Assembly: GCA_029975965.1 (NCBI GenBank)
Contig: JARKOV010000058.1
Span: 1 to 64,000, forward strand
Length of the DNA stretch: 64,000 nucleotides
Reading direction: 5' to 3'
Source of the DNA: Anaerolinea sp.
GTDB taxonomy: Bacteria > Chloroflexota > Anaerolineae > Anaerolineales > Anaerolineaceae
Part shown: positions 17,418 through 26,049 of the stretch, piece after piece
How positions within the stretch are numbered: the stretch's first letter is position 1
Layout: the number at the start of each line of letters is the position of its first letter
The notes under the pieces: generated by a model
What the model was told of the DNA's origin: nothing
What the model saw: the letters and a program-made list of their open reading frames with translations, nothing else
The model's database searches: none
Program-made: the position numbers and the translations under genes

Positions 17418-18431
17418 ATGCCCGTCACCATCCGCGACCTGGCCCGACACTTGAACCTCTCCATCACCACCGTCTCGCGCGCCCTGGACGGCTACGACGA
17501 CGTCTCGGACGAGACGCGCCACAGGGTGGTGGAGGCAGCCCGCCGGCTGGGCTATGAGCCCAGCTACGCGGCGCGCCAGTTGCGCCGCAAGCAGGCCGGG
17601 GCCTTGGGCTTTATCTTGCCGTCCAGCACGCCGCGCTTCACCGACCCCTACTACACCAGTTTCATCGCCGGGCTGTGCGATGAAGCCGCCACCCGCCAGG
17701 TTGATCTGGTGATCGCCTCCGCCGCGCCCAACACGGAGGAGGAGCAGCGCCAGTACCACCACTGGGTGCAGAGCCGGCGCGTCGACGGGCTGGTGCTCAA
17801 CCGTCTGCGCCTGGGCGACTGGCGCGTGGAGCACCTGCTCAAACACCGCCTGCCGTTTGTCAGCGTGGGAAAGAGAATCGATGGGGTGGATTTCCCGCTG
17901 GTGGAGGTGCGCGACCGGGCCGCGTTCACCCGGTTGGTGGCGCACCTTGTCGCACAGGGTCACCGGCGGATTGCTTATATCGGCGGGCCGGCTTACCTGC
18001 AGCTCAACGAAGAGCGCCTGGCCGGTTACCGCATTGGGCTGGAACGGGCCGGGATCGCGCCTGTTCCCCATTGGGAGATCGAGAGCGACCTGACCGAAGA
18101 CGGCGGGTACCGGGCTGCCCTGCGCCTGTTGAACCTGCCGGATGCTCCCACCGCCATCCTGTGCTGCAATGACCTGGCTGCCCTGGGGGTGCTGCGCGCA
18201 GCGCGCGAGCGCAACCTGCGGGCCGGCAGCGAGCTGGCCATCGCCGGTTATGGCGGGCTCAAGGAGACTGAGTTCACCAATCCGCCGCTCACCACCATCA
18301 CTCAGCCCACCTATGAAATCGCCCGCAGCCTGGTCGCCTTGCTGGACGCGCTGGTTTACCACCCGCCGGTCGAACAGCCGGTGGTGGTCATCGAGCCGCA
18401 GATCATCCTGCGCGCTTCCACCCGGGGGTGA
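17418..18431 (+). CDS. LacI-family transcriptional regulator
   Basis: This 337-residue protein has an N-terminal LacI helix-turn-helix (VTIRDLARHLNLSITTVSRAL) and hinge (RRLGYEPSYAARQL), followed by a periplasmic-binding-like sensor domain with IAYIGGP and AILCCNDLAALG. ATG 17418 is chosen by the position of the DNA-binding domain. The leader contains a structured element and a hairpin repeat. The inducer is probably a sugar. The gene stands alone, so a target is not obvious; the glycosidase genes at 43-48 kb are candidates by inference only. Confidence 0.9.
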   Translation: MPVTIRDLARHLNLSITTVSRALDGYDDVSDETRHRVVEAARRLGYEPSYAARQLRRKQAGALGFILPSSTPRFTDPYYTSFIAGLCDEAATRQVDLVIASAAPNTEEEQRQYHHWVQSRRVDGLVLNRLRLGDWRVEHLLKHRLPFVSVGKRIDGVDFPLVEVRDRAAFTRLVAHLVAQGHRRIAYIGGPAYLQLNEERLAGYRIGLERAGIAPVPHWEIESDLTEDGGYRAALRLLNLPDAPTAILCCNDLAALGVLRAARERNLRAGSELAIAGYGGLKETEFTNPPLTTITQPTYEIARSLVALLDALVYHPPVEQPVVVIEPQIILRASTRG

Positions 18432-18441
18432 TGAGAAGATT

Positions 18442-18473
18442 AAAAACAGAAGCGTTTTCGCTCCTGTTTTTTT
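18442..18473 (+). terminator. Intrinsic terminator after the LacI-type gene
   Basis: AAAAACAGAAGCG and CGCTCCTGTTTTTTT form a stem with one mismatch and a TTTT loop, followed by a T-run. It separates convergent genes. Confidence 0.8.
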
Positions 18474-18544
18474 GGCGTGCTATTGGTCAGCCAGATAGAT
18501 GGATTATTCGGGGGGCTTAGCTCCCAAAATAACCCATCGAAAAA

Positions 18545-19318
18545 TTATTTGACAGAGGGCTGCATCTTATCACAGTAGATCTTGACCGCCTTGCGCATGA
18601 AATCCGCCAGGTCGGGGTGGATGCGCTGGAAATTGGCGTTGAAGTCGGGGTGTTCGTTGTACATGTCGGCCAGGCCCAACAGCATTTCGCGGGTTGGCTC
18701 GTAGAACCAGCGCAAGTGCTGGTGCCAGCGCGCGATGCCCTCCTGAGCCTGCGGGCTGGCCGGCCCGTAAGGGATGGCTGCGACCAGGGCGCGGTAGGCT
18801 GCGTTGCCTTCTTCGCCCATCTGCTTCTTCTGCTCGTCAGTGTAGCTCTTCCAGCGGCGCTGCGATTCGCGGTAAGCCTCCGTCTCGCCGTAGCGTTCGC
18901 GGATTTCCGCCTCGTATTCCTGTTGCTTTTCCTCGCTGAAGGCGGCGAATAACTCTTGGTTGTCCATTTCGATCATCCCTTTCAAGTGTAAGATGGTGCG
19001 CTCGACCGTTTGAAGCAGTTGCCCCAGGCGCTCCTGCCGGGCCAGCAAGGCGCGGCGGTGATTCTCCAGGGCAACAAGCAGGTCGAAATCCGGGCGGTCG
19101 AGCATCGCCTGGATTTCTTCCAGGCTGAGACCCAGCTCGCGAAAAAAGAGGATCTGTTGCAGGCGCAGCAGCGCGGCGCGCCCGTACAGGCGGTAGCCGT
19201 TCTGCGGGTTGCGCTCCGGCTTCAACAGGCCGATCTCGTCGTAGTAGTGCAGGGTGCGCGCGCTGACCCCCGCCACACCGGCGAGCTGTCTGACGGTATA
19301 ACGCGTTTCCGTAACCAT
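18545..19318 (-). CDS. MerR-family regulator with TipAS ligand domain
   Basis: The 257-residue protein has a MerR helix-turn-helix (YTVRQLAGVAGVSARTLHYYDEIGLL), a coiled dimerisation helix, and a C-terminal TipAS domain (about residues 120-257: FSEEKQQEYEAEIRERYGE, RWKSYTDEQKKQM). TipAS domains bind thiopeptide-like and other hydrophobic ligands. The promoter has a 19-base spacer with a palindrome, which implies autoactivation. The ATG lies six bases after the -10 box, suggesting a leaderless mRNA. Confidence 0.88.
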   Translation of the reverse strand: MVTETRYTVRQLAGVAGVSARTLHYYDEIGLLKPERNPQNGYRLYGRAALLRLQQILFFRELGLSLEEIQAMLDRPDFDLLVALENHRRALLARQERLGQLLQTVERTILHLKGMIEMDNQELFAAFSEEKQQEYEAEIRERYGETEAYRESQRRWKSYTDEQKKQMGEEGNAAYRALVAAIPYGPASPQAQEGIARWHQHLRWFYEPTREMLLGLADMYNEHPDFNANFQRIHPDLADFMRKAVKIYCDKMQPSVK

Positions 19319-19324
19319 GCGCCT

Positions 19325-19355
19325 ATTCTAAAGGATAACGTTACGTTAATGTCAA
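19325..19355 (-). promoter_or_regulatory. MerR-type promoter and operator of the TipA-like regulator
   Basis: Read on the minus strand: TTGACA (19350-19355), a 19-base spacer, TAGAAT (19325-19330). The spacer holds the perfect inverted repeat TAACGT-A-ACGTTA (19336-19348). An elongated 19-base spacer centred on a palindrome is the signature of promoters that MerR-family activators untwist. Confidence 0.8.
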
Positions 19356-19459
19356 GGGGGGAATTTTGGAAACAATGCGGTCGTGCAGGGGCGCACCCCC
19401 GCACCGATGACCAGTCGACCGACACGCAGGCGCAATGTGTCCGCCTGTTTAAAATTTTT

Positions 19460-19493
19460 GCGAAGGTGTTTTAGCCCACAAAAACACCTTCGC
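19460..19493. terminator. Perfect 13-bp hairpin downstream of the sigma-factor gene
   Basis: GCGAAGGTGTTTT (19460-19472) and AAAACACCTTCGC (19481-19493) flank an 8-base loop. On the minus strand it follows the sigma-factor stop codon by 29 bases. The following sequence is AAAAATTTT, so the U-tract is imperfect. Confidence 0.5.
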
Positions 19494-19522
19494 GAAATAT
19501 CCTCTTCGGGTTTGACACCGCA

Positions 19523-20125
19523 TCAGGAACGGGATTTTAGCTTGTACTGCAGTTGCATGCGCGCGCGGGCCAGGCGGCTCTTGAAAGTACCCAGGCACAC
19601 CCCCATCGCGGCGGCGGCCTGGGTGTAATCCAGGTTTTGGATGTCGACCAGGACAATCGCTACGCGCGAGTCGGGCGGCAGGCTGCGGATGCAGCGCAGG
19701 ATCCAGGCGCGCTCCTCGGTGCGGATGATCTTTTCCTCGACCGAAGCATCCGGGTCCTCGAGCCAATACGGGCTTTCGATCTCTTCATCGTACTCGTTGA
19801 AAACCTCGAGAGGCAGGCTCTTGCGCACCTGCTGGCGCCTCAACTGGTCGAGGCAGTAGTTGGTGGTGATGCGCAGGATCCAGGGCAGGAACGGCCCGCC
19901 GTTATACAGGTTCATCTTGCGATAAGCGCGGATAAAGGCCTCCTGGACCGCGTCCTCCGCGGCCTCCGGCTCGCCCAAGATCCAGTAGGCCTGCCGGTAA
20001 ACGACATCCTGATATTCCAGGACAAGCTGGTTAAAGGATTGCACATCGACATCATGCTTTGGTGCGGCTGGCCGCGTTGCCGGTAGGGTTCGGGTTGAGA
20101 CGGTCGGGCGAGTGAGGGCTAGCAT
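19523..20125 (-). CDS. ECF-type RNA polymerase sigma factor
   Basis: This 200-residue protein has sigma region 2 (YQDVVYRQAYWILGEPEAAE, then DAVQEAFIRAYRKM) and region 4 (RCIRSLPPDSRVAIVLVDIQ, then YTQAAAAMGVCLGTFKSRLARAR). AGGAG precedes the ATG. There is an extra ~28-residue Thr/Pro-rich N-terminus and an acidic linker between the domains. No anti-sigma gene is adjacent, so its control is unclear. Its target promoters are not identified. Confidence 0.9.
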   Translation of the reverse strand: MLALTRPTVSTRTLPATRPAAPKHDVDVQSFNQLVLEYQDVVYRQAYWILGEPEAAEDAVQEAFIRAYRKMNLYNGGPFLPWILRITTNYCLDQLRRQQVRKSLPLEVFNEYDEEIESPYWLEDPDASVEEKIIRTEERAWILRCIRSLPPDSRVAIVLVDIQNLDYTQAAAAMGVCLGTFKSRLARARMQLQYKLKSRS

Positions 20126-20301
20126 TTCGTGCTCCTGCCTGCGGATGCAATCCGCGCGGCGCTATCCATTGGAAATATTGATCAGGTCTGGAATCAATAT
20201 ATCCGCCGGGCAGGGTTAACCACATCGGGCAAACGGATTAAAAAGGGGGGTTAATCAGGTTGTAGAAAATGGAGAGTCTAGGCTACCACTCGCCGGCTCT
20301 G

Positions 20302-23022
20302 CTAGATGATCTTCAATTCCCGGGCGCGGTTCACCGCTTGCACCCGCGAGTGCACATCCAGCTTGCCGTAGATGTTCTGTGTGTGGGCCTTGAGGGTGTT
20401 CGGGGAAAGGTAAAGCTTCTGCGCGATTTCGGCGTTGGAAAGCCCGGCCGCCAGCAGCTTCAGCACCTCGATCTCGCGCTCCGAAAGCGGCTCGACCAGC
20501 CCCTGACCGGCTGCGGCTTTCCCCTGTGCCGCGGCTGGCGCGCCTGCGCCGGGGAACGCCGAGAGCAATTGCAGTGCGTAAGCCTTCATCGCCGGGTCGG
20601 GCCACCTGTTCGCGCCTTCCTGGAGCAGCCGGCGCATCGGCTCGCCCAGGTCGAGGAAAACGCGGACTGCCCCAGCGGGCATGGCGAGCGCCAGCGCCTC
20701 GCTGAGGAAAGCCTGGGCTGCGGCGGGCGAGGGCGCGCCCAGGGCCTGGAGCACGCGCACCTGCAGGCGCGGGTAATTCCAACCGGGCTGCTCGGCGCGC
20801 GGGAGGGCGGTCTCCAGAAGCTGCATTGCCTCTGCAGGGCGGTTTTGCGCCAGCAGGAGGTGCACCCGGGCGGTCTCCGGGAAGAAAGCAAACGGGTAGA
20901 CCCCCAGTGAATTGGTCACCCGCGGAGCGGCCAGCCCGGCCCGGTGCAGGTCGCCTTCGGTCAGGGCCATCTCGACCTCGAGCGCCGCATTCAGGCTGAG
21001 GGTGAGCGGCGACAGGTCGTTGTTCGCCGCCAGTCGCAGGGCTTTGAGCAGGTATTCGGCGGCCCCGGCGCCGTCGTCGGCCAGTTGACGCAGCCGCGCT
21101 TCCAGGCGGTAGCCGTAAGCCAGCATCTCGGCGCTGCCGCTGCGCCGGTTGGCTTCCAGGCCCTCGGCCACGCAAGCTGCGGCCAGGGTGAGATCGTTCT
21201 GCTCGTATTTCAGCATGGCCAGGTCAAAATACGGCATGTCACAGCCGGGGTAGGGTTTCTCGCCGGACTTGTATTGGACGGCATGGCGGAAATAAACCTC
21301 CGCCTGAGCAAAGTCGCCGTGCAAGACGCTCACCCGGCCGAGCTGGTCGTAAGCGAAGATGATCGTGCGCACGCTCTCGGCGCGCTGCGCTCCGTGCAGC
21401 GCCTCCTGGAAGGCGGACTCGGCCTCCTGCGGCAAGCCGCTGTGCAGCAAGCCCATTCCCAGGCTCAACGCGGCCTGTGCTCGCATCCAGGCGTCGTCCG
21501 GCGGGAGCAACGCCAGTCCACGCCTGGCCAGCGAAATCTGGCGCGCGAAATCTCCCCGAAAGAGCGCGTTGATCGAAGCGAACACCGACATCTTCCCCAG
21601 CCCGGCGGGGTCGTCGGACAGATTTTGTTCCGCCAGGTCGAGGTAATCTTGCCCGGCGTTGAGCTGGCCGATCTGGGTCAGCACGTAGCCGTACTCGACG
21701 CACAATGCGACGTTCTGGCGAATCGCCGCGTCGGGCATGCCGCGCATCCACTGCAGCAAGGTGACCATCTCGCCCTGGCGGATGAGCGAGGGGCTGTGGG
21801 CAAGGATGCGCTGCGCGCTCAGCGCCCAATCGCCGGCGGATTGGGCGTAGCGCACGGCCTGATCGGGAAAGCCGTTGTCGTCGCACCACTGGCTGGCGAT
21901 GCGCTTCATCTCGACAGCGCTGCCGCTGCCCTGAGAGACGTTCAAGCGGTATTGCAGCAATTCGGCGAAGAGGTGATGATAGCGGTACCACTGGCGGCGG
22001 TTGTCGAGCGGGATCAGGAACAGGTTGGCCGATTCCAGGTAGGCCAGCATCTCGGCGGCGGCCTGCGTCCCGCTGCGCTCGCCGGTGGGTTGCGACCCGT
22101 CCAGGACGGCGGCGCACAGGGCGGCGTTGAAGCGCTCCAACACCGACGTTTTCAGCAGGAAAGACTGCACCTCCGGAGGCTGGCGGCCAAGCACCTCGTC
22201 CACCAGGTAATCCATCACAAAGCGGTCGTCGCCGGTGAACGATTGAATGAATGCGTCGGCAGCCTGGCTTCCGCCTTCCGGATCGGTTTGCTGCAGGCTG
22301 ATCGCCGCCATCTGCAGCCCGGCGATCCAACCCTCGGTGCGCGATTCGAGCGCGGCGATGTCGTCCGCGGTCAGGCTCAGCCCCATGCTGCGGTTGAGAA
22401 ATTCAGCCGCCTCCGCCTCGGTAAAGCGCAGCTCGCCCAGGCGCACATCGGTCAGTTGCCCGCGTGCGCGCCAGCGCGCCAGCGGCAACAGCGGGTCCTG
22501 CCGGGTGGTGATCACCGTGTGCATGGAAGGCGGCTGGCGCTCGAGGAAAAAAGCCAGCGCTTCGTGGATGGCGGGGTCCTGGATCGAATGGTAATCGTCC
22601 AAGACGAGCACGAATGGCTCGGTCAGGGCGTGCAGGTCATTCAGCAAGGGCATCAGCAGCGCATCATGCGCCGGTAGCCGGCTCGCCCCGACCAATTCCT
22701 GGGTGGACTGGCCCACCTGCGGATGGATGGCCTGCAACGCAGCCAGCAGGTAGCGCAGGAACATTACCAGGTCGTTGTCGGACGGCTCCAGCGAGAGCCA
22801 GCCGAATGAGCGCCCGCCGCTGCGAGAGGTCGCGGCGAACTGCTCCAGCCATTCGACCACCAGGGTGGTCTTGCCAAAACCCGCCGGCGCGCAAACCAGG
22901 GTGACTTTTTGACCGGCGCGCAGCCCCTCGTCGAGTTTGTGCGTCAGGCGCGGGCGGGCGACGAGGCTCGAACGGTACGGTGGGGGGAACAGCTTGGCAG
23001 CCAGCAGGGGCGTGGAAGGCAT
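20302..23022 (-). CDS. MalT-type LuxR-family ATP-dependent regulator
   Basis: This 906-residue STAND-class regulator has a P-loop (APAGFGKTT near residue 42), a Walker B-like LVLDDYHSI, winged-helix and TPR-like helical regions through residues 300-830, and a C-terminal LuxR helix-turn-helix ([18 protein letters not shown]). MalT-like proteins multimerise on ligand and ATP binding to activate transcription. The ATG at 23022 begins the typical [14 protein letters not shown] motif. The divergently transcribed small gene at 23140 may be a target. Confidence 0.92.
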   Translation of the reverse strand: MPSTPLLAAKLFPPPYRSSLVARPRLTHKLDEGLRAGQKVTLVCAPAGFGKTTLVVEWLEQFAATSRSGGRSFGWLSLEPSDNDLVMFLRYLLAALQAIHPQVGQSTQELVGASRLPAHDALLMPLLNDLHALTEPFVLVLDDYHSIQDPAIHEALAFFLERQPPSMHTVITTRQDPLLPLARWRARGQLTDVRLGELRFTEAEAAEFLNRSMGLSLTADDIAALESRTEGWIAGLQMAAISLQQTDPEGGSQAADAFIQSFTGDDRFVMDYLVDEVLGRQPPEVQSFLLKTSVLERFNAALCAAVLDGSQPTGERSGTQAAAEMLAYLESANLFLIPLDNRRQWYRYHHLFAELLQYRLNVSQGSGSAVEMKRIASQWCDDNGFPDQAVRYAQSAGDWALSAQRILAHSPSLIRQGEMVTLLQWMRGMPDAAIRQNVALCVEYGYVLTQIGQLNAGQDYLDLAEQNLSDDPAGLGKMSVFASINALFRGDFARQISLARRGLALLPPDDAWMRAQAALSLGMGLLHSGLPQEAESAFQEALHGAQRAESVRTIIFAYDQLGRVSVLHGDFAQAEVYFRHAVQYKSGEKPYPGCDMPYFDLAMLKYEQNDLTLAAACVAEGLEANRRSGSAEMLAYGYRLEARLRQLADDGAGAAEYLLKALRLAANNDLSPLTLSLNAALEVEMALTEGDLHRAGLAAPRVTNSLGVYPFAFFPETARVHLLLAQNRPAEAMQLLETALPRAEQPGWNYPRLQVRVLQALGAPSPAAAQAFLSEALALAMPAGAVRVFLDLGEPMRRLLQEGANRWPDPAMKAYALQLLSAFPGAGAPAAAQGKAAAGQGLVEPLSEREIEVLKLLAAGLSNAEIAQKLYLSPNTLKAHTQNIYGKLDVHSRVQAVNRARELKII

Positions 23023-23139
23023 GCGCACGATTCTATCATGGCTCTTAATTGGATGATTAACCCTATCGATTAACCCTTTTGCCCGATGATCTTCCCCTCG
23101 CCGGGCGCTATGATAACGGTGGAAAGACAAGGAGGCAGG

Positions 23140-23421
23140 ATGAGTCCAACGATCCAATTCGACCAACCGGGTGTGTATCGCATCCGCGTGCAGGGCAGGC
23201 TCGGTGAAAAATGGGCGGCGTATTTCGACGGCATGACCATTCGCGAGGCGCTCGATGCTGACGGTCACCCGGTCACCGAGCTGGCCGGCGAGCTGCTCGA
23301 CCAGGCTGCCGTGCAGGGCGTGCTGCAAAAGCTGTACAACCTGGGCTTTGCCCTGATCTCCGCCGAAAACATCCCTGCCGGTCCGTCCGCCGATGGCGAA
23401 GCTCTCGTGGATGCCGGTTGA
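23140..23421 (+). CDS. Small conserved-looking protein of unknown function
   Basis: The 93-residue protein has a beta/alpha pattern ([20 protein letters not shown], then [20 protein letters not shown], then [10 protein letters not shown]). I recall similar small proteins with the RIRVQGRL...W...GM and TxLxGxLxDQAALxGxLxxLYxLG pattern in other bacteria, with no known function. GGAGG precedes ATG 23140. It is divergent from the MalT-type regulator and 30 bases upstream of a membrane-protein gene. Confidence 0.7.
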   Translation: MSPTIQFDQPGVYRIRVQGRLGEKWAAYFDGMTIREALDADGHPVTELAGELLDQAAVQGVLQKLYNLGFALISAENIPAGPSADGEALVDAG

Positions 23422-23451
23422 AATGCACGCTTCCCCTCTAAGGAGTCGATC

Positions 23452-24174
23452 ATGGTGACCAACACAAAGCCCGTTGCGCCCTGGCTGATGCTCATCTCTC
23501 GCCCGATGTTGTTTTTCCTGGTTCAAGGGCAGTTCGCGGTGGCGTTTATCCTGGCGGGCAACCCGCTCGGTTGGGATGAATCGGCCCGCTGGTGGCCTTT
23601 CTTCGTCATTGCGGCCAATATTATCTCGGTGCTTTTGCTGGTCGGCTTGTTCAACGCCGAGGGCAGGCGTTACCTCGACCTGTTCCGCATCTCGCGCGCG
23701 ACGCTTAAGACCGACCTGCTCTGGCTGCTGGGCACGTCGGTGGTCGGCCTGCCGGTGGCTGCCGCGCCGATGAACAGCCTGGCGGCGGCTATTTTCGGCG
23801 ACCCGATGATTCCCATCCAGATGATGTTCCGCCCCCTGCCCACCTGGGCGTTCGCGCTCAGTTTTCTCTTCCCGCTGACGATCGCTTTCGCCGAGCTGCC
23901 CACCTATTTCGGCTACGCCATGCCACGCCTGGCGGCGCAGCTCAAGAACGGCTGGGTGGCCTGGCTGATCGCCGCCTTCTTCCTCGCCGCGCAGCATTGT
24001 TTCTTGCCCCTCATTTTCGACGGGCGCTTCATCCTCTGGCGATTGGGCATGTACCTGCCCTTCGCCCTTTTTGCCGGGCTGGTGCTCAAGCTGCGCCCAA
24101 CGCTGTTGCCCTATTTCGCCGTGATCCACGCCCTGATCGACGTATCGGCGGTGCTGGTTTACGTGATGGTATAA
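23452..24174 (+). CDS. Polytopic membrane protein, possibly a degenerate CPBP-family member
   Basis: The 240-residue protein has 7-8 hydrophobic segments. [17 protein letters not shown], then [14 protein letters not shown], then [11 protein letters not shown] resemble in order the EExxxR, FxxxH and HxxxD motifs of CPBP intramembrane proteases. However, the first Glu pair is reduced to one Glu with shifted spacing, so protease activity is doubtful. It lies 30 bases after the small unknown gene and is probably cotranscribed. Confidence 0.6.
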   Translation: MVTNTKPVAPWLMLISRPMLFFLVQGQFAVAFILAGNPLGWDESARWWPFFVIAANIISVLLLVGLFNAEGRRYLDLFRISRATLKTDLLWLLGTSVVGLPVAAAPMNSLAAAIFGDPMIPIQMMFRPLPTWAFALSFLFPLTIAFAELPTYFGYAMPRLAAQLKNGWVAWLIAAFFLAAQHCFLPLIFDGRFILWRLGMYLPFALFAGLVLKLRPTLLPYFAVIHALIDVSAVLVYVMV

Positions 24175-24189
24175 GGGGAGTATCCCAAA

Positions 24190-24229
24190 TTTCCTGTAAT
24201 ACGTGGGCTTTGCGCTTTACAGAAAGTCA
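24190..24229. repeat. Degenerate copy of the dispersed hairpin element
   Basis: TTCCTGTAATACGTGGGCTTTGC is followed by a shortened right arm, CTTTACAGAAA. About seven bases of the CCCACAT arm are missing. It lies 15 bases after the membrane-protein stop. Confidence 0.6.
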
Positions 24230-24397
24230 ATTATCCATGGTCTTCTCAAAGTCGCTTGACAAGCGAACAAAACACCCTCAAAACTCCGTTTAGGGGGCAG
24301 GGGGAGGGGCTGTCAGACAACACTTTGAGAAAACCATCGTCAATCATACAATCGCTGAAGGTCGCTCCACGGCCGATGGTGTTACAATAAAAGGGGG

Positions 24398-24471
24398 TAA
24401 CTGCTCAGGCGGTTGAGGAAGAAGTTCCCAAACAAATTCGGGAACTCCCCGGCCAGGGCTGAGTAGTTACA
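24398..24471 (+). promoter_or_regulatory. Structured 5' leader element, copy B
   Basis: AACTGCTCAG (24399-24408) pairs with CTGAGTAGTT (about 24461-24470). Inside, AGTTCCC and GGGAACT form a second hairpin. A TACAAT -10-like box ends 10 bases upstream (24383-24388). The outer stem and the interior GGTTGAGGAAGAAGT match copy A at 17257, while the loop lengths differ. The next gene starts 45 bases downstream. Confidence 0.55.
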
Positions 24472-24515
24472 AAGGGTGAACCATTTTCCTTTAACAAAAA
24501 CAAGTGAGAGGTCGC

Positions 24516-25199
24516 ATGAGCATTGCACGAGCGATTTTCCGGGGCATGGGCGGGATGCTGTTGCACCCGCGGCGAACTGGGCGAGCGCTGGACCTGGAAA
24601 CCAGTCTACGCCCCGTGGCAACCCTCGTGATTGCCTTTGGCATTCTCTACGGCTTGATGTTCTTGAAATCCTTCCTGGATCAGGACTACCCGCCCCCGCC
24701 GGATGAGCTGGCGGTCTGGGTTGATCACTGGGGGGAAGGGGTGATGCTGCCCTTTTTCAACCTGCCCGCTGAAAGTTATCGTGGCTTCCAGGCGGCGATC
24801 ATGCTGCCCTTCTCCCTGGCGATCTGGATGCTGATGGGCGGCTCGGCGCGGCTGCTCTCGCGGCTGCTGGGAGGCAAAGCCAGTTACGAAACCTACCTGC
24901 GCGTAACCGGCTTCACCTTCTTCACTGTTTGGGTGATCTCGGCGCTGCTGGATTTTCTCTACTCGGGTGTCCTGCACGATGTGGTGCTGAGCGGGCTGCG
25001 TGGTGAATACGGACCGTTGCTTGAAGGGTTGCTCGCGGTGTATCCGCCGGTAGTCTATGTCCTGCTCTACGGCGTTGCCGCACTGAACATTGCCCTGGCC
25101 GCCGGGTCGATCGAGCGCTTTGCCTGGTGGAAAGCCGCGCTGGTGGGGCTGGCGGCCTTCGCCTGGCCGATGGCCTTGGTGGCTTCGGTCGTGCGCTAG
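24516..25199 (+). CDS. Yip1-like integral membrane protein
   Basis: The 227-residue protein has a cytoplasmic N-terminus (RAIFRGMGGMLLHPRRTGRA) and about five hydrophobic segments with a Yip1-like pattern (YLRVTGFTFFTVWVISALLD). ATG 24516 is preferred because GAGAGG precedes it. The family has no defined reaction. The leader carries structured element B. It converges with a methyltransferase gene. Confidence 0.65.
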   Translation: MSIARAIFRGMGGMLLHPRRTGRALDLETSLRPVATLVIAFGILYGLMFLKSFLDQDYPPPPDELAVWVDHWGEGVMLPFFNLPAESYRGFQAAIMLPFSLAIWMLMGGSARLLSRLLGGKASYETYLRVTGFTFFTVWVISALLDFLYSGVLHDVVLSGLRGEYGPLLEGLLAVYPPVVYVLLYGVAALNIALAAGSIERFAWWKAALVGLAAFAWPMALVASVVR

Positions 25200-25217
25200 G
25201 CCGGCTGGTTGCGCAGC

Positions 25218-25877
25218 TCAACCCGCTTTCTGAGCCACAAAGGCCTTGAAATACACGTCGCGCCCCTCGGCCGGGTATGCAAAAGCGACGAACTCCAGTG
25301 CTTTGCGCAACACGAAGCCGCAGCCTGCCAGGTCGGCAAGCAAGCGCTCCCGGTCGTGCCGGTATAACCGCACCGCCTTTTCGGCGTCCGGCTGCTCGGC
25401 CACCTCCACCGGATTGATCGGGTAGGATTCGGCCTGGCCCGGTTTGTGCTCCTCAACCGTGAAGGCGAACACGCCCCCTGGGCGGGTGATGCGCGCCACC
25501 TCTGTGATGAGCGGGCGCAGGTCGCGAAAAGAATTGAGCACCGCCACGCTGATGACATGCTGAAAGGAAGCGGGCGCGTAGGGCAGCGGCAGGCTGCGCA
25601 GGTCGTGCAGTTTCAGCTCGACGGCAAAGTTTTTGGCCGCGCACACCTGCAGGATCTCAACCGAGCCGTCCAGCCCGTAAATGCGCAGGCCGGCCTTGTG
25701 GAAGGGCAGCGAGCTCAAGCCGCTGCCGATGCCCAGGTCCAGCAGGGAGTCGCCCGGCCGGACGTACTCGTACGCCAGCCCGAAGACGACTTCCGAGCCG
25801 TACCAGTTGGTTTGCCGGGCCTGCGCGTCGTAATTGGCGGCGGAATCGGCGTCGTGGATGATGGTGTCCTGACTCAT
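25218..25877 (-). CDS. Class I SAM-dependent methyltransferase
   Basis: This 219-residue protein has SAM-binding motif I (LLDLGIGSGLSSLPF), acidic motif II in YGLDGSVEIL, and ITRPGGVFAFTVEE. The start ATG 25877 lies six bases after a TATAAT box (minus strand 25884-25889) with no Shine-Dalgarno, so the message is probably leaderless. The substrate is unknown. Confidence 0.82.
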   Translation of the reverse strand: MSQDTIIHDADSAANYDAQARQTNWYGSEVVFGLAYEYVRPGDSLLDLGIGSGLSSLPFHKAGLRIYGLDGSVEILQVCAAKNFAVELKLHDLRSLPLPYAPASFQHVISVAVLNSFRDLRPLITEVARITRPGGVFAFTVEEHKPGQAESYPINPVEVAEQPDAEKAVRLYRHDRERLLADLAGCGFVLRKALEFVAFAYPAEGRDVYFKAFVAQKAG

Positions 25878-25941
25878 ACCTGTATTATACAGAGGTGAGG
25901 TGCGCAAGGGGCGCGCCGCGATGCCCTTACCTTAAATTATC

Positions 25942-25970
25942 TTGTAATTGTTTTACATTTGTTCTATAAT
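25942..25970 (+). promoter_or_regulatory. Promoter of the transglutaminase-UvrA fusion gene
   Basis: TTGTAA (25942-25947), a 17-base spacer and TATAAT (25965-25970). The leader is about 73 bases long. No LexA-like operator is recognised. Confidence 0.65.
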
Positions 25971-26049
25971 CAGCTTGCTTAACGGTTCCCCAGCGCTTCC
26001 CCCATTCCACCGCACTGCCCCGCGCGTGCGGACTCCCTGGAGTAGTTTG

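Noticed and set aside
23023..24129. N-terminal extension of the MalT-type regulator
   Set aside because: The frame is open upstream but covers two good plus-strand genes; the family starts at [12 protein letters not shown] (23022).
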